Of a stretch of DNA of 55,602 bases, positions 42,401-49,211 are shown one piece after another. Location: contig NZ_VUMI01000037.1 of the NCBI RefSeq assembly GCF_009696275.1, forward strand, positions 1 to 55,602. Direction: 5' to 3'. Within the stretch, counting starts at the first letter, position 1, and each line of letters opens with the position of its first letter. Position numbers and translations under genes: made by a program. Source of the stretch: Eisenbergiella porci. GTDB taxonomy: Bacteria; Bacillota; Clostridia; Lachnospirales; Lachnospiraceae. The notes beneath the pieces are model-generated. The model was not told where the DNA came from. It did no database searches and was given only the letters and a program-made list of their open reading frames with translations.

Positions 42401-44882
42401 CGGAATAGAGCCGAATCAGCTCCAAATCACCGGAGCCGAGAACGGCACGGCGGATGGCGGCATTGCCCTCAATGACAGCATTTTCATGGTCGCTGTGACC
42501 GCAGGCGTTGCGGTATGGCACATCCTCCATCACAGCGGCAAGCACAGTGGGTTTGTACTGCTCATGCAGTTCCCGAATCGTGGGAGCTGGCTGTTCCGGC
42601 ACATCCTCCTGCAAATCGTCAAGGTTTGTATCCGGCTGCTGGGACTGGACTTCATCTTCCTCCGCCAGCGCCTTTTCCGCCTGGATTTTGTCGTACTCTG
42701 CCTGTTCCTGTTTGGTGAGATAGCGTCCCTTTTGAATCAGATCAGTAATCCGTTTGGCAGCTTTCTCCCATGTGAAATGCACATCCGGGCAGCCATCCTT
42801 TTTGTAACGCAGACCTTTTCCATCGTGATCTTCCCAGCTGCCCCCAGCGCCGGACAGGGCGTGAGAGTGTCCGCCAGTGCCGTACTCATTTTTGAGAAAA
42901 TCCACCTTTTCTTTATCCGTATGGGGCTTCTGGAAAAAGGTAAAAATCCGGCCTTTACCACTTTCAAATCCGCTGCCTCTGGTCATGGCGGCGTCGATCT
43001 CATCCTCGGTAATGAAGTGCTGGACGGTTGGCACTTGGGAAAGGTCCGAAGAAAAAGTCCTGCGGGACAGGGACAGGTCTTTCAGGTTTTCCCAAATCTC
43101 TCTCGGTTTGTGGTAGTGGAAGCGCAGCAACTCCCGGTCCTGCTGGTAGGCCGTCCAGAAGGCAGCGTATTCTTCCGCAAGGGTCTGACGGAACTCCGGG
43201 CGGTTCAGCTGCTCGGCAAGCCATGCGGTTTCTTCCGGGAACCCGTTTCTCTGAATACCGGACAGACAGGACAGATACCCGGAATCTCTGGCTTTATCGC
43301 TGAAATCGTGGTACAGATGCCAAAGTTTTTCCGCAAGGAGGGAGCGTTCATAGCCCGCCGCCTCAGCCAGCTCCACATTGGCGGCAAACTGGCCCTCCTG
43401 CAAAAGCTGGCCGATACGCTCGGCGGCGCTCTCCCAGGAAATGACCTGGGCGGACTTGTCGTAACGGGCTGTTTTGCCGTGGGAAAGATGGATGCCGTCC
43501 TCGGCATACCATGCGGTGACGCTGCCGATCCCGTTGCCGCCGTGATACAGATTTTTCAGAGTGTCTGCGATTTCGGCGGTGGATTTCTGCTTCTCAAAGG
43601 CCGCCACAATGCGCTCCCTTTGGCGATCCGTGTTGCCGCCCAGCCGCAGCACATGGTCAATATCCGCCTGGGCAAAAGAAAAAGCAGAGGATGTTTTCAC
43701 ATTCTCTGCTTCATCTATGATTCGGATTTGTTCGTTTTCGGAGAGGAAGAAACTCAGCTGTGAATAAGCTCCGCCATCAGAATCTCCTCGGCCTGCGCCT
43801 TGCAGGTGTTCATCAGGCCCACCCAGCGCATCGGATCGCTGGCTTTCAGCTGCTCCGTCGCGCCCGCGTCTTTCGCCAGCTGGGGCATCAGCTGCTCCAG
43901 ACGGCTCTGTGCGGTCTCGTCGATTTCCAGCAGGTGTGGGTACAGCTTCTCGCTCATCAGCAGCTGGTTGTATAGGATGGGACGGTGTTCCTTGAGGTAT
44001 GCTTTCCGCATCCTGCCGTACTTGCCCAGGGGCTTCTCCGGCTGTTCGCTCAGCTTCAGGTCGGGAATCAGATAATCTCCGTTCTGGATGTAGTTCATGG
44101 GATTCTTCATGTTGGGGTCTCCTTTCTTTGATGGCCTCACGCTCGGCATTTCGGATGGTAACGCCGATCTGCCGCAGCACCTGTTGATTGATCTGGCTGA
44201 CCGCCGTTCCCAACGCCCCGATGGTAGACGGGGTGTTGAAATCAAAGATCGCCATGAAATCTTCGTGGTCGAAGTAGCGTTCCGGCTCCAGTCCACAGCG
44301 GGACATCAATGCGTAAGTGATGCTGACGGTGGCGGCTGCCTTAAACTGTACTTCGATGTTAAATTCATCATATTCCTCTAAAAAGGAATCGTCAACGATA
44401 TAAAGAAAGTCCTGACGATGCTCGTTCCAGTATTCGCCCGCCAGTTTTCCGGCCACCGCCTCCAGCTGCTGGGCAAGGTCATCGCCGCCAACCTCGTAAG
44501 TGCGCTCCAGCATGGCCGACACAGAATCCCTGTGCTGTTCCTCCAGCTTCCACAGCCAGGGGGTGCGGGAATGTTCGCGGGTCCCGGTGTCCGTGATGTC
44601 GAACACATAGCGCAAACGGGGTTTATCACCGGAATCGTCCACCAGGGCGATACCCTTGGAGCCACGGCGCACATAGCGGCCCATTTTTTCATTCCATAAA
44701 TCATACTCCGCACAGGCGGTAGCGTCGGGGCGCTGGGCATAGATCAGCAGCTGTTCATGGAATGGATACTTGTAAAGGCGGGCAGCAGTGTTCAGAAATC
44801 CCGCCCATTCCTGCCAGCTGCCAGTGAGCTGGGTCGCCACATGGTCGGCCATCTGCCGGTAAAATTCTGTTTTGGATGGCAT
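36486..44882 (-). CDS. Giant DNA methylase-helicase fusion of the ICE
   Basis: A 2798-residue polyprotein-sized gene. Residues 1-250 are an ArdC/LtrC-like N-domain (WAGFLNTAARLYKYPFHEQL). Residues 257-376 are a low-complexity linker that coincides with the nested tnpV. Three related modules follow, each ending in an I-x-x-L-I/L-Q/K pattern (RIGQLLQEGQF, RITDLIQKGRY, RIAQLIKEDRF). An N6-adenine methylase-like fold has LEPSCGVGNFFG near 1280 and GNVPFG in place of NPPY near 1344. The SNF2-type helicase has AHEVGAGKT near 1957, VDEAHNYKN near 2120 and QRKGRIERQGNQN near 2480. It may protect or process DNA during transfer. The methylase motif is degenerate, so methylation is unproven. GGAGG precedes the ATG. 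Confidence 0.9.
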   Translation of the reverse strand: MPSKTEFYRQMADHVATQLTGSWQEWAGFLNTAARLYKYPFHEQLLIYAQRPDATACAEYDLWNEKMGRYVRRGSKGIALVDDSGDKPRLRYVFDITDTGTREHSRTPWLWKLEEQHRDSVSAMLERTYEVGGDDLAQQLEAVAGKLAGEYWNEHRQDFLYIVDDSFLEEYDEFNIEVQFKAAATVSITYALMSRCGLEPERYFDHEDFMAIFDFNTPSTIGALGTAVSQINQQVLRQIGVTIRNAEREAIKERRPQHEESHELHPERRLSDSRPEAERTAGEAPGQVRQDAESIPQGTPSHPIQPAADEREAVPTPAGNRRDRTEPSGAADAPAGERRGRDGAAESQRSDALGGPDEHLQGAGRGDSDGGAYSQLSFFLSENEQIRIIDEAENVKTSSAFSFAQADIDHVLRLGGNTDRQRERIVAAFEKQKSTAEIADTLKNLYHGGNGIGSVTAWYAEDGIHLSHGKTARYDKSAQVISWESAAERIGQLLQEGQFAANVELAEAAGYERSLLAEKLWHLYHDFSDKARDSGYLSCLSGIQRNGFPEETAWLAEQLNRPEFRQTLAEEYAAFWTAYQQDRELLRFHYHKPREIWENLKDLSLSRRTFSSDLSQVPTVQHFITEDEIDAAMTRGSGFESGKGRIFTFFQKPHTDKEKVDFLKNEYGTGGHSHALSGAGGSWEDHDGKGLRYKKDGCPDVHFTWEKAAKRITDLIQKGRYLTKQEQAEYDKIQAEKALAEEDEVQSQQPDTNLDDLQEDVPEQPAPTIRELHEQYKPTVLAAVMEDVPYRNACGHSDHENAVIEGNAAIRRAVLGSGDLELIRLYSDVPEFRQRLHREVIDETYPRLHEMLRPLSQDDIDDAIRAWNGDIQSKHAVVRYMEQHGREKDTAAWLAQEYSGSDSKSLFVIRAGSPEGIELPWPKVQRRIAQLIKEDRFYTEAEQDRFDNIDPIAIREALAERGIVNGELVDEEKLGNDAFIQRVMADVEQIAAEEQEQSNQSLSDAEYARHNLIPGETTFALDGRTFRVSKLEPDIGRVELQDVTFANAVGFPIFRVEPISVIRQHLEQKPEPAQPGFTTEPVTVYPGDKNHLPYDVVVQTLRTNEPEPPASAAEPEKTLDEVLDEHPVSIQVNGEWQTFPNARAAEEAAYGEYKDNLRRTAENFRITDDHLGEGGPKAKFQANIAAIKLLKYLEETTEQATPEQQKILSRYVGWGGLADAFDPEKPAWAAEYTQLKELLTPEEYTAARGSTLNAHYTSPTVIRAIYEAVGRMGFETGNILEPSCGVGNFFGMLPEEMRNSRLYGVELDSISGRIAKQLYPKADITVAGFETTDRRDFYDLAIGNVPFGQYQVRDKAYDKLNFSIHNYFFAKALDQVRPGGVVAFVTSRYTMDAKDSTVRRYLAQRAELLGAIRLPNDAFKKNAGAEVVSDIIFLQKRDRPLDIAPEWTQTGQTEDGFAINRYFLDHPEMVLGRQEPESTAHGMDYTVNPIEGLELADQLHDAVKYIRGTYQEAELPELGEGEAIDTSIPADPNVKNYSYTVVDGDVYYRENSRMVRPDLNATAEARVKGLVGLRECVQQLIDLQMDAATPDSAIQDKQAELNRLYDSFSAKYGLINDRANRLAFADDSSYYLLCALEVIDEDGKLERKADMFTKRTIKPHKAVDTVDTASEALAVSIAEKACVDMAYMSELTGKTSDELAAELQGVIFRVPGQVEKDGTPHYVTADEYLSGNVRRKLRQAQRAAQQDPSFAVNVEALTAAQPKDLDASEIEVRLGATWIDKEYIQQFMYETFDTPFYLQRNIEVNYSSFTAEWQITGKSSVSQNNVAAYTTYGTSRANAYKLLEDSLNLRDVRIYDTVEDADGKERRVLNAKETTLAAQKQQAIRDAFKDWIWKDPERRRTLVRQYNEEMNSTRPREYDGSHIVFGGMNPSITLREHQLNAIAHVMYGGNTLLAHEVGAGKTFEMVAAAMESKRLGLCQKSLFVVPNHLTEQWASEFLRLYPSANILVTTKKDFETHNRKKFCARIATGDYDAIIMGHSQFEKIPISRERQERLLYEQIDEITEGIAEVQASGGERFTVKQLERTRKSLEARLEKLQAESRKDDVVTFEQLGVDRLFVDEAHNYKNLFLYTKMRNVAGLSTSDAQKSSDMFAKCRYMDEITGNRGVIFATGTPVSNSMTELYTMQRYLQYDRLQELSMTHFDCWASRFGETVTALELAPEGTGYRARTRFSKFFNLPELMNLFKEVADIKTADQLNLPTPEVEYHNIVAQPTEHQQEMVKALSERASEVHRGSVDPSVDNMLKITSDGRKLGLDQRIVNQMLPDEPGTKINQCVDNIMQIWRDGDADKLTQLVFCDISTPQAAPSKKAAKQLDNPLLHGLEEAIPLDEPEPAFTIYEDIRQKLIAQGMPADQIAFIHEANTEVRKKELFSKVRTGQVRVLLGSTAKMGAGTNVQDRLVALHDLDCPWRPGDLAQRKGRIERQGNQNPLVHVYRYVTEGTFDAYLWQTVENKQKFISQIMTSKSPVRSCDDVDETALSFAEIKALCAGDPRIKERMDLDVEVAKLKLMKADHQSKQYRLEDQLLKYFPQEIETNKGYIQGFEADLETLAAHPHPADGFAGMEIRGDVLTDKENAGAALLDACKEVKTSDPVQIGSYRGYAMSVEFSAWKQEYTLLLKGQMTHRATLGTDPRGNLTRIDNALAQMPQRLEAVKNQLENLYQQQAAAKEEVGKPFPFEDDLRVKSARLVELDTLLNIDGKGHTQPETVVAKSARPSVLDSLKRPVPPRSLEKKPKQHEEVR
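43754..44110 (-). CDS. tnpV: TnpV, nested in another frame of the giant gene
   Basis: A 118-residue protein (MKNPMNYIQNGDYLIPDL, HRPILYNQLLMSEKLYPHL, DPMRWVGLMNT) matching the transposon protein TnpV of clostridial elements. It lies wholly inside the 2798-residue gene, same strand, frame shifted by one. AAAGGAG sits eight bases before its ATG, so it is set up for translation. A broken second copy exists at 31484-31617. The function of TnpV is not established. Confidence 0.8.
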   Translation of the reverse strand: MKNPMNYIQNGDYLIPDLKLSEQPEKPLGKYGRMRKAYLKEHRPILYNQLLMSEKLYPHLLEIDETAQSRLEQLMPQLAKDAGATEQLKASDPMRWVGLMNTCKAQAEEILMAELIHS

Positions 44883-44919
44883 GGTGTTTTGTCCTCCTTT
44901 CAGTTTTGGGTAAAAGAAA

Positions 44920-44947
44920 AGCAGGAAACCTTGAAAGATTTCCTGCT
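44920..44947 (-). terminator. Terminator of the methyltransferase cassette
   Basis: AGCAGGAAA and TTTCCTGCT form a 9-bp stem, followed on the minus strand by TTTCTTTTAC. It separates the cassette from the giant gene. Confidence 0.75.
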
Positions 44948-44964
44948 GCTTATACGTTTATTAC

Positions 44965-45588
44965 CTATTTTTTTGCCAGAATACAGATATGATGTTTTTG
45001 GTTTTTGTGATCGATGGTGATTTCTGAAAATCCTGCTTCAGTTAGAAAAAATTCTAACTGCTCTACAGTATAAATTTTCATGTTGTCAATGATTTTCAAC
45101 CACTTATCATCCGCTTTATTTGTACCATCGGATTCATTCACAATTAAAAACCTGCCACCTTTTTTGAGGATTTGGTACACCTGTTTAAAACTCTCAAGAG
45201 GTCCCGGCCAGAAATATACAGTTTCAAATGCTGTAGCCAAATCAAAAGTGTCTGCGTTAAAAGGAAGCTGCAAAACATTTGCATGAGTAACCTGCAATCT
45301 TCCGTTTTTAATCGCTTGCTGATTGAACTGTTTTGTTTTTTGGACAGAAATCTCAGAGTAATCTAAAGCATGCACCGTTGCAGCCGGAAATCGCTTTAAT
45401 AATTCTGCTGCATTTCGCCCACCTCCACACCCCAGATCTATGATTTTAGATGGGTGCAATTTTGTAATATGCTCCATCCCCCAATCCGAAACAGCAGCGT
45501 GGCCTTTATTCATACTTTTCACCATAAGTTCGCCCAGCAAGCCTTCTGGTTTTCTTGTGCTATTAAATAATTTTTTTACAATTCCCAT
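44965..45588 (-). CDS. Class I SAM-dependent methyltransferase (cargo)
   Basis: A 207-residue soluble enzyme. Motif I IIDLGCGGGRNAAELL near residue 51 binds S-adenosylmethionine, HALDYSEISVQK is the acidic-loop motif, and DTFDLATAFETVYFWPGP is motif IV. It belongs to the UbiE/small-molecule methyltransferase group. Substrate unknown. It follows a small membrane protein behind a promoter with the same operator as the iron-uptake operon, so it may modify a metal chelator or a compound needed under metal starvation. The cassette is AT-rich and interrupts the usual ICE gene order. Confidence 0.82.
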   Translation of the reverse strand: MGIVKKLFNSTRKPEGLLGELMVKSMNKGHAAVSDWGMEHITKLHPSKIIDLGCGGGRNAAELLKRFPAATVHALDYSEISVQKTKQFNQQAIKNGRLQVTHANVLQLPFNADTFDLATAFETVYFWPGPLESFKQVYQILKKGGRFLIVNESDGTNKADDKWLKIIDNMKIYTVEQLEFFLTEAGFSEITIDHKNQKHHICILAKK

Positions 45589-45617
45589 TTCCCATTTCCA
45601 ACCCGTTCTTGATATAT

Positions 45618-45845
45618 TTATATCTTTTTCCTGTATTCAATTCCTAAAATAAACAACCCAGTGATAAATATGATTGAAAAACAACCGATGGGAACAGCAA
45701 TACCATGTTCAAGCATGGTACAAATCAATCTGCCCGGTGGTGTTATCCAACTCGTTACGGGATTTAAGATACAAGCCGCCAGCAGAATAACAATGCCAAT
45801 CGTTCCACTCAAAGTTAAAAAACCGCCAATTAGTGTTTTTTTCAT
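45618..45845 (-). CDS. Small two-to-three-helix membrane protein (cargo)
   Basis: A 75-residue protein: a hydrophobic N-terminal helix (LIGGFLTLSGTIGIVILLAA), a short polar loop and a second long hydrophobic segment (IGCFSIIFITGLFILGI) ending in a basic tail. No family is recognised. It is the first gene after the operator-bearing promoter at 45880-45930 and is followed 29 bases later by the methyltransferase, so both are one unit. AGAGG lies before the ATG at 45845. Confidence 0.7.
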   Translation of the reverse strand: MKKTLIGGFLTLSGTIGIVILLAACILNPVTSWITPPGRLICTMLEHGIAVPIGCFSIIFITGLFILGIEYRKKI

Positions 45846-45879
45846 AGCATCTACCTCTTTTTATATCCGAAGATATTAC

Positions 45880-45930
45880 TGGTTAGCATTAACTAACTAT
45901 AAATATACCACAACAGGCAGCAATTATCAA
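45880..45930 (-). promoter_or_regulatory. Promoter and DtxR-box-like operator of the methyltransferase cassette
   Basis: -35 TTGATA (45925-45930), 17 bases, -10 TATATT (45902-45907). Directly downstream is TTAGTTaatGCTAACCA (45880-45896), identical at all 14 defined positions to the sites at 30254 and 31324. The position over the transcription start fits repression. Confidence 0.8.
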
Positions 45931-45938
45931 GTATTTGC

Positions 45939-46154
45939 TTATTCATCAAAATCCGGGTACAGTTCCAGCTGGGCAAACTCGGCGTCGCTCATAGCCTGGA
46001 GCTTCATCAGGGCGCTGTCGGTCAGTTCCCTCAGTTCCGTTTCCTCCGGCGAAAGTTCGCCGCGCATCTCGGTCAGAGCCTCCATCAGCCCGGTGCGGCT
46101 GCCGGTGTTGTAGATACAAAGCAGGTTCATTTCTTCAAAAGTAAAGTTTCCCAT
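45939..46154 (-). CDS. Transposon-transfer assisting family protein
   Basis: A 71-residue acidic protein (FTFEEMNLLCIYNTGSRTGL, later MSDAEFAQLELYPDFDE) that matches the short family described as transposon-transfer assisting in clostridial ICEs. Molecular role unknown. It begins two bases after the upstream primase-ArdC gene ends and belongs to the transfer operon. The methyltransferase cassette is inserted directly after it. Confidence 0.75.
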   Translation of the reverse strand: MGNFTFEEMNLLCIYNTGSRTGLMEALTEMRGELSPEETELRELTDSALMKLQAMSDAEFAQLELYPDFDE

Positions 46155-46155
46155 A

Positions 46156-48927
46156 TCAAAGCTCCCTTTCCGCGCTCTTTTTAGGCGCTGTCTTTTTGTG
46201 TTCCGTCCGGGGCTGGCTTTTCAGCTGCTCCATGACGGACTTTTTCTTGTCCCGTTCCTCCCGGTGGACAGCTTCCGCTAAATCCATGAGAGAGATTGGC
46301 TGGCCGCTGCGGGCCTGCTGTTCCAGCTGCGCCACGGTCGGCTCTTTTGGGCCGTTGTTGATGATGCCGTCGATCATGCCGTAGTCATCCTCCAGCATCA
46401 TTTCCGCATTTTTCAGCGGATTGTCCGGCAGGAATCCGGGAATCTCGGTGAAACCAACGCTGTCGCAGTAATGACAGGATACCTTACCGTCCTGCTTGAT
46501 GGCAACGATGTCGCTGACGCTCAGGGACGGGCTGTGAAAATCCACAGGCTTTTTCAGGTTGAACTGTTCATACAGCGTTTCCAGCTGCTCCATAGTGCTG
46601 CCGGAACCGTTCAGCGGGGCGGTGTAGATCAGGTCATAATTACTTCGGTCCACGGCCAGATTGTGCGATTGCAGCCAGTCCAGATTCATAAACCGTACAT
46701 TCTGCGGATCGTCCCGGCTCACCTGATAAATGGCAAAGCAGCAGCCCTCATGGGCAAGAAATGCCTGCTCCCGTTCCAGCTGCCGTTCCTGCCGTTCCAG
46801 CACCTTTTCATGGAACTGGGGGCTTTTCTCCCATTCCTCGTGTTCCACACCGAAAAGTCCGCCATGCTCCATGATTTCTTCGGTGTCAAACACCATGCTC
46901 TCCGTGTTATCTTCATGGAGGACATAGACGGTCAGACCGGCAGCGTCCAGTTCCAGCGCCCGTTCTCTGGTGACAGGCAGCATCCCATCGTAAAAGTAGC
47001 CGTATTCCTGCATATCCGAAACAGATACTTCGCTGTCGGGCATGGGGTACTCATCCAAAGACTGTTCCTGAGCATCCGGCAGCTGGGTGGCGGTTGCTTC
47101 TGCGGTCTGCTGGTTGACCTGTTCCGGCTCCTGTTTGGCGGTCAGGTCAATGCCGCGCTCCTTACAGATTTCCTTGTAGTGGCATTCGATGTTGTTAATC
47201 AGCTCACAGGAAGTCTTATTGATGGTCTCCAGGCTGGCTCGCAGCTCCTTCAGCTCCTTGTCCTTGCTCCAGGTGGCGATATACCCGAAACTGTTTTCCC
47301 CGGTCTGGATGCCAAAATACTGGCAGACTGCATAGGAAATGCTTTCTGCTTCGACTTCTTCTGTGCGACGGTCCTTTTTCTGTTCCTGCAAAAACTGCGA
47401 GAGGGTAAGCATACCGCCGTTAAAATTCAGTCCGGTCTCATCTGTAAAATACAGCCTGCCTTCTTCTGAAAACTCTAACGGAGCAGTCAAAATAACAGAA
47501 CCAGCGTGGTTCACCACCACTCTTTCCTCAACACAAATCGGGGAACCGGGGTCCTCATCCGAACCACGCAGGTCATAGCAATAAACGCCTTCGGGCAGAT
47601 CATCACGGGAAATACGCCCGTTGGAAAACAGAGCGGGTTTCTCAAATAACTCTACTTCCTGATATTGTTCGTCATTGTCAATCTGAATTTTTTTCTGATT
47701 ATGGAGCTTGCTGTGTGCAATTTCATGGACAGTGGCAGAAACGGTCTGCACCTCGCTCATGCCTTCCCGGATGGCGATGCGCTGCTGGTCGGGGGAAAAA
47801 TAGCCGTCCGTGTTGGCGACCATCGGCTCAAACTCGATGGGAACCGGGGCAGAGCGCCGCAGGGCTTCCAGAAAGGCTTCATAGTGCGGCACAGTCCCCG
47901 AAAGGCTGGAGGACAGCTCTGGCAGGGGCTTGCCATCGGTCTGGCTCACATCAAACACCTTAACCGGGCGAAACATGGGGATTTCAATTTCTTTTTCCTC
48001 CATGACCGCCTTACCGTCTGCATCCAGAATGGGGGCATGGGTGTCCGGGTCGCGCTTCATTTCCTCGATTTTCTTTTTGTAGGGCGTGGGGGCGATGATG
48101 GTGATGTCATGCTCGCCCTTTTTCACATGGCGCGCAAACTGGTTTTTCCACTTGTTGAATCCAGCCACCAGCGTAGCTTCCGGCTTCTGCATATAGATGA
48201 GCATGGTGTTGTTCACCGAATAACGGTGAAACTTGGACATGACGGACAGATAGCGCATATACTTTTCGCTCTCGAACAGCTCCTTGATACCCTGTTCGAT
48301 ACCCGCTGTGATTTCCTGCAACCGTTCCCGGTTGGTGGGCTTATCAGCCATGATGTTCACTCTCCTCTCTAAATTGGCGATTGTTGATTGATGTTCAGCG
48401 ATCCATAGCTTTTGTTCCTCCGGGCTGTCCTCCAGAAAAGAATCCAGCAGATAGCCGATATAATCCTTTTGCTGCACCGCCTCTAAAAAACGGGGGTGCA
48501 TGGGTTCCTCCTGTGTTTTGGGTGTGTAGCCCGCTTCCCACTTGCGGAGAAGATGGAAGTAGTCCGCCAGAACCCGAAAGGCATGGTCCCGGTTCTCCTG
48601 AAACTTCTGCGCCTCGGTTTTCTGGCGAACATAGTTCCTCCGGGGAGGAGCCTGACTGTCATAGATAAGGCCAAAATCCTGCGCCAGCTTCTCGGCGGCT
48701 TCCTTGGGGGACAGGTTGTAGAGCCGGGCGGTCAGGTCTATCACATCGCCGGTGGCTCCGCAGCCGAAACAGTAGAAATATTCTTCGTTCAGCTTCATGC
48801 TGGGATTTTTGTCATCGTGGAAGGGACAGCAGGCCATGCCGCCCCTTTTGACCTCAATCCCATATCGTTCTGCGGCTTCCCGGACGGTGACAGACTGCTT
48901 GACCATCTCAAATACATTTGCGCCCAT
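46156..48927 (-). CDS. Primase zinc finger fused to ArdC/LtrC-like protein
   Basis: A 923-residue fusion. Residues 1-100 form a CHC2 zinc finger of DnaG primases (CCPFHDDKNPSMK, then YCFGCGATGD). From about residue 193 (MADKPTNRERLQEI) the sequence becomes an ArdC/LtrC-like protein with an N-terminal DUF1738-like region and a zincin motif TVHEIAHSK near 405. YodL-like and acidic C-terminal parts follow. In most related ICEs these are two genes. Here no stop separates them, and AGAGGAGAG lies eight bases before the internal ATG at 48351, so the second protein may also be made alone. ATG 48927 is preferred over an upstream TTG. Confidence 0.85.
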   Translation of the reverse strand: MGANVFEMVKQSVTVREAAERYGIEVKRGGMACCPFHDDKNPSMKLNEEYFYCFGCGATGDVIDLTARLYNLSPKEAAEKLAQDFGLIYDSQAPPRRNYVRQKTEAQKFQENRDHAFRVLADYFHLLRKWEAGYTPKTQEEPMHPRFLEAVQQKDYIGYLLDSFLEDSPEEQKLWIAEHQSTIANLERRVNIMADKPTNRERLQEITAGIEQGIKELFESEKYMRYLSVMSKFHRYSVNNTMLIYMQKPEATLVAGFNKWKNQFARHVKKGEHDITIIAPTPYKKKIEEMKRDPDTHAPILDADGKAVMEEKEIEIPMFRPVKVFDVSQTDGKPLPELSSSLSGTVPHYEAFLEALRRSAPVPIEFEPMVANTDGYFSPDQQRIAIREGMSEVQTVSATVHEIAHSKLHNQKKIQIDNDEQYQEVELFEKPALFSNGRISRDDLPEGVYCYDLRGSDEDPGSPICVEERVVVNHAGSVILTAPLEFSEEGRLYFTDETGLNFNGGMLTLSQFLQEQKKDRRTEEVEAESISYAVCQYFGIQTGENSFGYIATWSKDKELKELRASLETINKTSCELINNIECHYKEICKERGIDLTAKQEPEQVNQQTAEATATQLPDAQEQSLDEYPMPDSEVSVSDMQEYGYFYDGMLPVTRERALELDAAGLTVYVLHEDNTESMVFDTEEIMEHGGLFGVEHEEWEKSPQFHEKVLERQERQLEREQAFLAHEGCCFAIYQVSRDDPQNVRFMNLDWLQSHNLAVDRSNYDLIYTAPLNGSGSTMEQLETLYEQFNLKKPVDFHSPSLSVSDIVAIKQDGKVSCHYCDSVGFTEIPGFLPDNPLKNAEMMLEDDYGMIDGIINNGPKEPTVAQLEQQARSGQPISLMDLAEAVHREERDKKKSVMEQLKSQPRTEHKKTAPKKSAEREL

Positions 48928-48929
48928 CG

Positions 48930-49211
48930 TCAATCAGCTTTCGGTTTGGGGATGGGCGGCCTGTACCCGGCAGCCTTGGCCCGTTCACTGGCAGCCTTGC
49001 GGCGCTCGGCGCTGTATGGCTCCCGGACGGACACACAGCGTTTGGGGACTGTAAAATTGTGCTTATCCTTTTTGCAGACCTGTTCCGGGTGCTTTTTGGA
49101 AAGGCGGGTCAGCTTCTCCATCAGTTTTCGGTCATGGGTATAAACTTCGGCGGTGTCCTCGGCCTGATTGTAGAGGAGAATGGTTTCCTGTTCATAAAGG
49201 GAGAGCTTCAT
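48930..49211 (-). CDS. Conserved hypothetical ICE protein, 93 residues
   Basis: A small basic protein (LYEQETILLYNQAEDTAEVY, then a KKHPEQVCKKDKHNF region and a C-terminal ERAKAAGYRPPIPKP). Homologues stand between the topoisomerase and primase genes in Tn1549-like ICEs. The role is unknown. Start and stop overlap both neighbours by a few bases, so it is part of the same operon. Confidence 0.7.
   Translation of the reverse strand: MKLSLYEQETILLYNQAEDTAEVYTHDRKLMEKLTRLSKKHPEQVCKKDKHNFTVPKRCVSVREPYSAERRKAASERAKAAGYRPPIPKPKAD

Noticed and set aside
39720-43763. Very long plus-strand frames (39720-41705 and 41853-43763)
   Set aside because: Antisense shadows of the giant helicase gene, caused by its GC-rich codon use.
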